Part shown: piece after piece, positions 1 to 6,571 of the stretch
How the letters are laid out: the number at the start of each line of letters is the position of its first letter
Numbering within the stretch: the stretch's first letter is position 1
DNA from: Pseudomonadota bacterium
GTDB lineage: Bacteria; Pseudomonadota; Alphaproteobacteria; Micropepsales; Micropepsaceae
Length of the DNA stretch: 20,501 bases
Direction of reading: 5' to 3'
Assembly (NCBI GenBank): GCA_025360685.1
Contig: JANYBR010000121.1
Coordinates: 1 to 20,501 of the forward strand
Program-made: the position numbers and the translations under genes
Notes under the pieces: generated by a model
Database searches by the model: none
Seen by the model: the letters and a program-made list of their open reading frames with translations, nothing else
What the model was told of the DNA's origin: nothing

Positions 1-1
1 C

Positions 2-406
2 GGCGCCTATGCCGACCTTGCGATGCGCTATCCCGACATCCATGTGCGGCGCGGCTATCGCTTTGTCGACGAGGGCAGCGTCGCATCGTCCGGTGGCCTC
101 ACCTGCGGCGTCGATCTGGCGTTTCACGTCGTCGAGCGTTACTACGGCCGCACGAAGGTCGAGCAAACTGCGCTCAACATGGAGTATCAGGGCAGGGGCT
201 GGATGGATTCGAGCGGCGCCGACAACGCCATCTATGCCAAGCGCCCCACCGGACTGGCGTGCCCGATCTGCAGCATGCCGGTCTCGACGAAGACTTCGTT
301 GACAGAGGACTTCAAGGGACACAGCTATTATTTCTGCAGCCCCAACTGCAAGGCCGCGTTCGACAGGTCTCCGGACATGGTGCTGCGGTTTCTCGCCTCG
401 GGCTGA
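2..406 (+). CDS. DJ-1/PfpI-family protein fused to a YHS domain (5' end missing)
   Basis: The reading frame is open from base 2, so the start lies outside the window; 134 residues are visible. Residues about 1-75 match the end of a GlxA-like DJ-1/PfpI domain: a VDEG turn, then SSGGLTCGVDLAFHVVERYYG and a closing MEYQGRGW. The nucleophile-elbow part of the domain is upstream and cannot be checked. Residues about 87-131 form a YHS domain, with CPICSMPV, then YYFCSPNC and KAAFDRSP. The Cys spacing (CxxC ... CxxxC) is typical of YHS metal-binding modules found in copper and other heavy-metal proteins. The inference is a small-molecule or stress hydrolase-like domain linked to a metal-binding or sensing module. 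It ends 9 bp before the convergent SRAP gene. The domain calls are firm; the function is not. Confidence 0.8.
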   Translation, partial: GAYADLAMRYPDIHVRRGYRFVDEGSVASSGGLTCGVDLAFHVVERYYGRTKVEQTALNMEYQGRGWMDSSGADNAIYAKRPTGLACPICSMPVSTKTSLTEDFKGHSYYFCSPNCKAAFDRSPDMVLRFLASG

Positions 407-415
407 ATCGTTGGA

Positions 416-1090
416 CTAACCCTTCACCGTCTCGATCAGTTTGGCGCCCTGATTCCTGACGCTGCCGACCGCCTTTCCGACCTTCCACAGCGTCATGCGT
501 TTTGAAGCGAAGGGCTTCAGCAGTGCGAGCAGCTCATTCTCGTTCGCCGGTTCCTCGCCGAGCCATCTGGCCCAGTCTTCCTCGCCAAGGATCACCGGCA
601 TGCGGTCGTGGATTGGCTCCAGCAACTTGTTCGGCGTGCAGGTGATGATGGTGCACGAGCGCAACGGCGCGCCGCCCTTCGGCGTCCATTCGTCCCACAG
701 GCCGGCGAACGCCATCGGACCCTTGTTTCCCGGTGCGATGGCGAAGGGCTGCTTGTCGGATTTGCGCCACTCGAAAAAACTCGAGGCCGGAACGATGCAG
801 CGCCGTCCGGCCTTCCAGGCGCCGCGGAACATCGGCTTGCTCGCAATCCCGTCGGCGCGCGCATTGAAGGTGGAGAACTTGCCGATCTCTTGCGCCCAAG
901 ACGGCACCAGACCCCAGCGCATGAGTTGGAGACGGCGCACGCCGTGCTCGCCGAGCACGACCGGAATCTCGGTGGTCGGCGCGATATTGTACTTCGGCGT
1001 CCAGTCCGCATTCTGCTCGAAACCGATCGACAGCATGTAGAGCGCGTGCAGCTCGCGCCATGTGTACTGGTTGGTGAACCGTCCGCACAT
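416..1090 (-). CDS. SRAP-domain protein (YedK/HMCES type), abasic-site DNA-protein crosslinker
   Basis: This 224-residue protein is close to full family length. SRAP proteins cap abasic sites in single-stranded DNA by forming a thiazolidine through Cys2 after the initiator Met is removed, and so shield them from strand breakage. The start MCGRF supplies Cys2. The other active-site residues are in place: Asn76 (in FNARAD), Glu107 (in SFFEW) and His161 (in HDRMPVIL), matching N75/E105/H160 of E. coli YedK. An AGGA-like site precedes the ATG. It starts 35 bp after the YncE-like gene on the same strand, so it may be the last gene of the leftward chr-type run. Chromate causes DNA damage, which would make that placement sensible, but co-transcription is inferred only from spacing. 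Confidence 0.93.
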   Translation of the reverse strand: MCGRFTNQYTWRELHALYMLSIGFEQNADWTPKYNIAPTTEIPVVLGEHGVRRLQLMRWGLVPSWAQEIGKFSTFNARADGIASKPMFRGAWKAGRRCIVPASSFFEWRKSDKQPFAIAPGNKGPMAFAGLWDEWTPKGGAPLRSCTIITCTPNKLLEPIHDRMPVILGEEDWARWLGEEPANENELLALLKPFASKRMTLWKVGKAVGSVRNQGAKLIETVKG

Positions 1091-1125
1091 GGTGCCATCC
1101 TAGAGCGCAAACCGGGGCGGCGGAA

Positions 1126-2202
1126 TCAGGGCTTGGACGCCAGCACCCTCAGGACCGACTTTCCGCCGAGATTGGCGAGCGCGAAGTAGAGCCGGTGCGT
1201 CGCCAGATCGACGGCCAGCGCATGCGCGCCGGCACCGACGAACGTTTCGCCGAGCGGCCTGGGCGCGTGCCCGTTCGCAAGATCAAGGACCATGAGCATT
1301 CCCGGCTCGGACGCTACGTACAGCCGGTTGGCGCCCGGATCGATGGCCAGAACGTCGGGATCGTCAACACAGCGCAACAGGCCCAGGACTCGCGCGGCGG
1401 CAAGGTCGACGGTCAGCAGCACATTGTTGCCGTCGCAGGCGACATAGCCGATGGCACCGGCGGGCGCGATGGCCAGACCGTGCGGATGGTTGCAGCCCTG
1501 CAGCCTGATCCGGCCGATGACCGCTGAGGTGAGTGGATCGATCACGGCCAGATCGTCGTGCGACTGGACTGCCGCATAAATCCGCGCGGTGACGGAATCG
1601 TACTGCACGTTGCCGGCCTCGCCGCCCAGATCGATGCGCGCCAGGACCCTGTTGGACGCCGCATCGATCACGCGCACGGCCGAACCGAATTCGTCGGATA
1701 CGAAGATGCGGCGCTCGGCGGGGTCGTAGGCAATACCGTCCGGAAAGAGACCGCCTGGCAACCGCGCAATCTCCTTCAAGCTCGCAGAATCGAGGACGGC
1801 GATCTTCCCGCCGCCCGAGGACATGCCGAGCATGCCGAGCCCGACCAGCAACGATGATACAAGTCCGCCGCCCGGCACGCTGGCATAGATCCGGTGAAGC
1901 TGCGGAACCGCGAGCACGCCCGTGATTTTCGCAAATCCGCCCAGCTCCTTCACCAGCCGGTTTTGACCGATGTCGAAGACGAGAAGCTTTCCTTCGCCCA
2001 TTTTCGCGATGTACAGCCGCTGCGCCGCCGGATCGATGCTCTGGTAATCGGTGCGATCCGTGGCGGCCCCGAGCGGAAAGTCGCCGACGACTGAGAATCC
2101 GTCGAACCGCTCCAACCAGACGGAACGCTCGGCTGCGAAACTTCCGGCAGGCGCGGCCAACAGCACCGCTGCCGCGCACAGTCCGCGCAAGGTCCAAGTC
2201 AA
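1126..2202 (-). CDS. Exported YncE-like beta-propeller protein
   Basis: The product is 358 residues if translation starts at the TTG that overlaps the SOD stop codon (TTGA, 4-nt overlap). The frame stays open further upstream, but that part lies entirely inside the SOD gene. The chosen start gives a clean signal peptide: LRGLCAAAVLLA, then cleavage near SFA-AER. The mature part repeats short blade-like units such as GKLLVFDIGQNRLVKELGG, RIFVSDEFGSAVRVIDAASN and RLYVASEPGMLMVLDLANG, typical of YncE/NHL-type propellers in the periplasm. No catalytic residues are recognisable; such proteins bind ligands or protein partners. Position directly after the SOD suggests translational coupling and a shared role. 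The family is confident, the substrate unknown, and the TTG start moderately supported. Confidence 0.8.
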   Translation of the reverse strand: MTWTLRGLCAAAVLLAAPAGSFAAERSVWLERFDGFSVVGDFPLGAATDRTDYQSIDPAAQRLYIAKMGEGKLLVFDIGQNRLVKELGGFAKITGVLAVPQLHRIYASVPGGGLVSSLLVGLGMLGMSSGGGKIAVLDSASLKEIARLPGGLFPDGIAYDPAERRIFVSDEFGSAVRVIDAASNRVLARIDLGGEAGNVQYDSVTARIYAAVQSHDDLAVIDPLTSAVIGRIRLQGCNHPHGLAIAPAGAIGYVACDGNNVLLTVDLAAARVLGLLRCVDDPDVLAIDPGANRLYVASEPGMLMVLDLANGHAPRPLGETFVGAGAHALAVDLATHRLYFALANLGGKSVLRVLASKP

Positions 2203-2906
2203 AGTTTTTCGAAAACCTGCGCCGCGCCGTCCCAGCGAATGCCCTGCATGTAGGCATCGACATAGGCGGCGGCCTTCGCGCCGTAGTCCATCTGGTAGGC
2301 GTGCTCGTACATGTCCATGACGAGAACGGGATGTCCGCCGGCGAGAGTCGTGGTGTGGTCGGCCGCCCAGCAGTTCACGAGCCGGTGGTCGCGCGGCGAT
2401 TGCGCCAGGATCACCCAGCCCGAGCCGCCGCCTTCGGCCTTGCCCATCGCGCTGAACTCGGCGCGCCAGCGTGCGATGCTGCCGAAGTCGCGGTTGATCG
2501 CCTTCGCCAGCGCGCCTTTGGGATCGCCACCGTCGCCGCCCAGCGCCGCGAAATAGTTTTCGTGCAGGATCATCGAATTCATCGCGATCAGCTGCTCGCG
2601 CTTGAGGCCGTTGATCAGAAAGCCCGGTGCCGTCGCCCAATCGAGGCTCGCGAGTTGCGCGCCGATCGTATTCAGCCGCTTCACCGCGCCGGTATAGTTG
2701 TTGTCGTAATGGCTGGTGAGCAGCTTGGCCGACAGCCCCTTGACCGCGTTCGGGTCGAACGGCATCGGCTTGACTTCATAGGGCGGCGCAGCCGGAGCGG
2801 CGGGCGGTGCAGTCTCGGCGTGCGCTGGCAGCGCGGCTGCAATCGTTGCGGCGGCAACAAGCGCGGTGCCTTCGAAGAATTGACGGCGGTCGAGCGATGC
2901 GGACAT
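2199..2906 (-). CDS. Tat-exported Fe/Mn superoxide dismutase family protein (ChrC-like)
   Basis: The product has 235 residues. The ATG at 2906 is chosen because GGGAG sits 7 nt upstream and because it begins a twin-arginine signal (DRRQFFEG, a hydrophobic Ala-rich stretch, cleavage after PAHA near residue 30). A longer frame reaches back into chrA but lacks these signs. The four metal ligands of the family are present: His66 (SHYDNNY), His115 (ILHENYF), Asp198 and His202 (MDMYEHAY). Canonical second-shell residues differ: the position of Tyr34 is Ala74, His30 is Asn70, and the Trp of DxWEHAY is Tyr200. It follows chrA by 31 bp. In chrBACF-type operons chrC encodes a SOD, so this is probably the ChrC equivalent, detoxifying superoxide made during Cr(VI) reduction. 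Actual dismutase activity is uncertain. Confidence 0.87.
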   Translation of the reverse strand: MSASLDRRQFFEGTALVAAATIAAALPAHAETAPPAAPAAPPYEVKPMPFDPNAVKGLSAKLLTSHYDNNYTGAVKRLNTIGAQLASLDWATAPGFLINGLKREQLIAMNSMILHENYFAALGGDGGDPKGALAKAINRDFGSIARWRAEFSAMGKAEGGGSGWVILAQSPRDHRLVNCWAADHTTTLAGGHPVLVMDMYEHAYQMDYGAKAAAYVDAYMQGIRWDGAAQVFEKL

Positions 2907-2937
2907 TTTGATCTCCCTTTGCTTGGGTGCGGCGCTG

Positions 2938-4317
2938 TCAGGGCGCGCCGATGAGGAAATAGTAGGCCACCCCGGCCGCGGAACAAGCGAGCAAGGTCGC
3001 AATCATCCCCACCTTGAAGCGAAACATCGCCACGACGGCGGCCAGCGACAGCAAGAGAGCCGGCCAGCTGACTGTCGCGATCGCGGGCACGTTCAGCACG
3101 AGGACACCGGCGTGCAGGATGTCGACGCGTCCAAAGATCGTGTGCAGCGACAGCCACACGGCCAGATTGAGGATCACGCCGACCACCGCGGCCGTGATCG
3201 CGGAAAGCGCGGCGTTCAACGTCTTGTTGCCGATCAGCGCTTCGACGTAGGGCCCGCCGAGGAAGATCCAGAGGAACGACGGCACGAAAGTCGTCCACAT
3301 CGCCAGTCCACCGCCGAGCACGCCGGCCAGAGTCGGCGACAGCACGCCCGGCGCACGCCATGCCGCCATGAAGCCGACGAACTCCACCACGCTGATCAGC
3401 GGCCCCGGCGTGGTTTCGGCGAAACCCAGCCCGACCAGCATCTCGCTCGGTTTCAGCCAGTGGAAATGCTCGACCGCCTGTTGCGCCATGTAGGCGAGCA
3501 CGGCGTAGGCGCCGCCGAACGTCACGACCGCCATCTTGGCATTGAATGCGCCGATGGTGGCGAACACACCGGCATGGGCGGCATAAAGCGCGGCGACCGG
3601 TCCGAGCCACACGGTTCCGCCGATCACGGCGATCATAGCAAAGCGCGGCAAGGAGGGACGCACATGCGCCGGAATCTGGCGTGCGAACGCGGCATCGATG
3701 GCGGCCGGGACATGCGTCGTACCGGCGGCCGCGCCATGACCGGCTGTGCTTGCGAACCAGGCTGGATTGATGCGGTTGCCCGCGAACCCGATCAGTGCTG
3801 CGCCGAGGATGACAAGCGGAAATGGCACTGCGAAGAAAAACAGCGCGACGAACGCCAGCGCCGCTATTGCGCGATGCGCGGACGTCTTCAGCGCGCGCCT
3901 GCCGACTCGCACGATCGCTTCCATGACAACGGCGAGGACCGCCGCTTTCAGTCCGAAGAACAGCGCCTGCACCGGCCCGACCGAACCGAAGGCGGCATAC
4001 ACCCAGCTCAGCACGCCAAGCGCGATCAGGCCCGGCAGCACAAAGAGCGTTCCCGACACGATGCCGCCGCGAATGCGATGCAGCAGCCAGCCGATATAGA
4101 CCGCGAGCTGATGCGCTTCGGGCCCGGGCAGCAGCATGCAGTAGTTGAGCGCATGCAGGAACCGTTCTTCGCCGATCCAGTTTTTTTCCTCGACCAGGAT
4201 ACGGTGCATCACCGCGATCTGTCCGGCCGGACCGCCGAAGCTCAAGGCCGCGATGCGTGCCCAGGTCCACGCGGCCTCGCGAAAGGAAACGGAGTGGGCG
4301 GACTGCTTCTCAGACAT
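2938..4317 (-). CDS. chrA: Chromate transporter ChrA (long, two-domain CHR family)
   Basis: This 459-residue, highly hydrophobic protein has the duplicated architecture of long-chain CHR transporters. The N-terminal half carries SFGGPAGQIAVMHR and MLLPGPEAHQLAVYIGW; the C-terminal half repeats the pattern as TFGGAYAVLAYM and ETTPGPLISVVEFVGF. About ten membrane segments are visible, with a polar linker near residues 190-225. ChrA exports chromate from the cytoplasm, driven by the membrane potential. The ATG at 4317 overlaps the end of the upstream DMT transporter gene by 8 bp; a longer frame upstream runs through that gene's His-rich tail. The SOD gene follows 31 bp later. ChrB, the usual partner, is not adjacent but diverges from the head of this gene run at 6572. 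Confidence 0.94.
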   Translation of the reverse strand: MSEKQSAHSVSFREAAWTWARIAALSFGGPAGQIAVMHRILVEEKNWIGEERFLHALNYCMLLPGPEAHQLAVYIGWLLHRIRGGIVSGTLFVLPGLIALGVLSWVYAAFGSVGPVQALFFGLKAAVLAVVMEAIVRVGRRALKTSAHRAIAALAFVALFFFAVPFPLVILGAALIGFAGNRINPAWFASTAGHGAAAGTTHVPAAIDAAFARQIPAHVRPSLPRFAMIAVIGGTVWLGPVAALYAAHAGVFATIGAFNAKMAVVTFGGAYAVLAYMAQQAVEHFHWLKPSEMLVGLGFAETTPGPLISVVEFVGFMAAWRAPGVLSPTLAGVLGGGLAMWTTFVPSFLWIFLGGPYVEALIGNKTLNAALSAITAAVVGVILNLAVWLSLHTIFGRVDILHAGVLVLNVPAIATVSWPALLLSLAAVVAMFRFKVGMIATLLACSAAGVAYYFLIGAP

Positions 4318-5383
4318 GGCCGTGCCGGTGATGCAGGTCTGGAAAATGCGGATGACTGTGCGCCAGCGGCGCGTGCTTGTGCCAATGGGTATGCGGCTCG
4401 CCGGCCGGGTCGCCGTCCGCATGATCATGCTGGTGGTGCGCATCGTGGCTGTGACGATGCTCATGCTCCAGAGGATCATGGACGTGTTCGTGTTCGTGGC
4501 GTTCGGCAAGGTGAAGCCACAGTCCGATACCCATGAGCACGGCCGCTGCCACGAGTCGCGGGGTGACAGGCTCGCCGAACATCAATGTGGCGAGCACGGC
4601 GCCGATGAACGGAGCGGTCGAGAAATACGCCGCAGTTCGTGCGCTGCCGAGCTGGCGCAGCGCCAGAACAAACAGCACCAGGGAGACGCCGTAACCCAAA
4701 AGCCCGATGATGGATGCGCCTGCGATCCCGCCCGCCGACGGAAGCGTGGCACCAGCGATCAGCGCCAATCCGAGATTTGCGGCGCCCGCAACGATTCCCT
4801 TAAGAGCGGCAATCTGCATTGGATCGGCGCCGGAAAGCTTGCGCGTGAGATTGTTGTCGATGCCCCAGGCCATGCAAGCGCCGGCAATCAGAATTGCGCC
4901 CCAGCCGACCGGCACCGGGCCGCCGCTCCAGGAGAGCAAGACTGCGCCGGCGAGAATGGCGGCGGCACCCGTCAGGATGCGCCGGTCGACATTCTCGCGA
5001 AATACGATCCAGGCGATTGCCATGGTGGCGAGACCTTCGAGATTGAGCAGCAGAGCCGCCGAAGACGCCGTCGTCAGAAACAGCCCGAGCATCAGCAATA
5101 CGGGACCGATCACTCCGCCCGACAGGATAATGAGTATAAGCCATGCCAAATCGGCGCGGCGCAGCGGTGCTTCGTTCGAGACCATGCCGAGGTTGGCGCG
5201 AATGAGAAAGGCGAGCGAAAGACCAAGACCCGACCCGAGGTAGAGAAGACCGGCGAGCAGCCAAGGACCGATCCCGCGTCCGAGAAGCAGCTTGGCGAAC
5301 GGCGTGCTGGCGCCGAACAGCACAGCGGATAAGAGCGCAAGCGGCGCTCCGGGCCGGGCGATCGGGATACGGGTTGCACTCAT
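4310..5383 (-). CDS. EamA/DMT-family transporter with a His-rich C-terminal tail
   Basis: The product has 357 residues. Residues about 10-292 form a two-EamA-repeat membrane protein of about ten segments; examples are LALLSAVLFGASTPFAKLLL in the first repeat and GWGAILIAGACMAWGIDNN in the second. After residue 292 comes a soluble tail of about 65 residues containing 23 histidines in HEHEH, HRHSH, HHQHDH and HSHPH clusters. Such tails bind Zn, Ni or Co in other transporters and chaperones, so a metal cation or metal-complex substrate is inferred; the EamA core itself does not define one. AGGA lies 7 nt before the ATG. It overlaps chrA by 8 bp, so co-translation is likely, which puts the protein firmly in the chr locus. 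Confidence 0.9.
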   Translation of the reverse strand: MSATRIPIARPGAPLALLSAVLFGASTPFAKLLLGRGIGPWLLAGLLYLGSGLGLSLAFLIRANLGMVSNEAPLRRADLAWLILIILSGGVIGPVLLMLGLFLTTASSAALLLNLEGLATMAIAWIVFRENVDRRILTGAAAILAGAVLLSWSGGPVPVGWGAILIAGACMAWGIDNNLTRKLSGADPMQIAALKGIVAGAANLGLALIAGATLPSAGGIAGASIIGLLGYGVSLVLFVLALRQLGSARTAAYFSTAPFIGAVLATLMFGEPVTPRLVAAAVLMGIGLWLHLAERHEHEHVHDPLEHEHRHSHDAHHQHDHADGDPAGEPHTHWHKHAPLAHSHPHFPDLHHRHGHV

Positions 5384-5442
5384 CGTCGGATCCTAATGCG
5401 CAGGCGCGTGCGTGACGAGACGGTCTTGCTGGCGGTGACGCC

Positions 5443-6498
5443 CTAGACGCTGCGGTTTGCCATTGCCGATTGCAGCCGCAGCTTTACCAGGCGAGCGATC
5501 TCGGCCGGCGCCTGGTCGGGAATCGGAAGCACGGCGCTGACGTTGATCTCGCACAGCACGTAGGTGTCGGCGCCCGATGCATCGCGTGGGCCGTAGAGGA
5601 AATCCGCATCCCAGACGATCGGCAGCGATTGCGATTCGATGCCCAGCAGCGTCATCATCTGCGGCACCCATTCGCGTTCCATCTTATCGCGCAGTGCCGG
5701 GAATGCGGACGCCGGATGCATGATGCGCGGCCCCGGCTGCGCGCCCGGCGAATCCGGACCTTCCGGCGGCGGCGGAATCAGCGCCTTGATGAATTGATGA
5801 CCGAAGCCCACGACTCTATCCGCGCCCATGTAGCAGCGGATCATGCCGTCGGGTAGCCTTGGCTGAAACGGTTGATCGACGATGCAGCCCTGTTCGCCAA
5901 AATAGGATTCGCAGCGTGCCATGAAATCGGTGAGCGGTAATTCTTCCCGCGCGCTGCCGCGCTGGGCATGGAGGACGTGGACAAGATCGGCAGACCCGAT
6001 GCGCTCGACCTTCCACACGCCTTGCCCGCCATTGCCGCGATTTCGCTTCAGCACGCGCGGCTGCGCGATCCGCAAGCGCTCGGGAAACTCCCGGCGAAAG
6101 TCCGCCGGAGTTCGATAGATATGCGTGTCCGTCCCCCAGCCGAGCGCGCGCGTGCGCCACAGAACTTCCTTCACGCCCATTTTGAGGATCACGTCGGGAT
6201 GGGTACTGACCCACACGCCGCTGGCCGCCACCTCGCGCAGCAGCGGATCGAGTTCCTTGCGCGTCTTGCCGTCCGACAGCGGATCGACCCACACCAGCAC
6301 GCCGTCGACTTTCAGGAGCTGTTGGCGCACGTCGCCGGCGAATTCCTCGGCATAGACGCAGGGCTCGGCCGCAATGCCCTGCGCCGCCAGCGCCTCGAAG
6401 ATGCGCACCAGCCGGCTAGCCTGTGCGCTCGCCGTCCGCCGTGCTTCGCGATCACCGCGCCACAGCAGCGCGACCTTGCCGGATGTGCCAGTCGACAT
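5443..6498 (-). CDS. ATP-grasp-like protein (Cj0069-like family)
   Basis: The product has 351 residues from the ATG at 6498, preceded by a clear GGAGG six nt upstream; an in-frame ATG nine codons earlier lacks such a site. The protein looks soluble. ATP-grasp hallmarks can be seen: a PRVLKRNRGNGGQGVWKV segment (Lys151 and a Gly-rich loop at 154-160) for nucleotide binding, and acidic/amide metal ligands Asp298 (VWDADFLYGP) and Glu317/Asn319 (LCEINVSAVLP). This fits an ATP-dependent ligase joining a carboxylate to an amine or thiol. I recall the family as Cj0069-like; the substrate is not known to me. It is the first gene of the leftward run, 59 bp before the DMT transporter, and divergent from chrB, hence a probable part of the chromate/metal locus. 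Confidence 0.78.
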   Translation of the reverse strand: MSTGTSGKVALLWRGDREARRTASAQASRLVRIFEALAAQGIAAEPCVYAEEFAGDVRQQLLKVDGVLVWVDPLSDGKTRKELDPLLREVAASGVWVSTHPDVILKMGVKEVLWRTRALGWGTDTHIYRTPADFRREFPERLRIAQPRVLKRNRGNGGQGVWKVERIGSADLVHVLHAQRGSAREELPLTDFMARCESYFGEQGCIVDQPFQPRLPDGMIRCYMGADRVVGFGHQFIKALIPPPPEGPDSPGAQPGPRIMHPASAFPALRDKMEREWVPQMMTLLGIESQSLPIVWDADFLYGPRDASGADTYVLCEINVSAVLPIPDQAPAEIARLVKLRLQSAMANRSV

Positions 6499-6532
6499 TT
6501 CGGTCCTCCGCGGGCCAAGAGTCATGATACAG

Positions 6533-6561
6533 TTGTTTCATGGAGTCAATCGCCATGATAT
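6533..6561 (+). promoter_or_regulatory. Putative chrB promoter in the divergent chr intergenic region
   Basis: TTGTTT (6533-6538) and TGATAT (6556-6561) are separated by 17 bp, a sigma-70-like layout. Transcription would begin near 6568, only a few bases before the preferred chrB ATG at 6572, so the mRNA may be nearly leaderless; no Shine-Dalgarno site precedes that ATG. The heptamer CATGATA occurs twice (6523-6529 and 6554-6560). The second copy overlaps the -10 element; the first, read on the minus strand, contains TATCAT and may serve the opposite gene. ChrB-type proteins are reported as chromate-responsive regulators, so these repeats are operator candidates by inference. Confidence 0.4.
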
Positions 6562-6571
6562 GACCCTATCA

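Noticed and set aside
2203..2640. Upstream extension of the propeller gene through the SOD gene
   Set aside because: It would place 146 Arg-rich residues before the signal peptide and lie entirely within the SOD coding sequence.
2907..3002. N-terminal extension of the SOD frame into the end of chrA
   Set aside because: The Tat signal and the GGGAG site both point to the ATG at 2906; the extension would disable export.
2908..4536. Plus-strand open frame of 542 codons opposite chrA and the DMT gene
   Set aside because: The translation is Arg/His/Gln-rich low-complexity sequence with no domain, typical of the antisense of a GC-rich membrane-protein gene; chrA and the DMT transporter are clear on the other strand.
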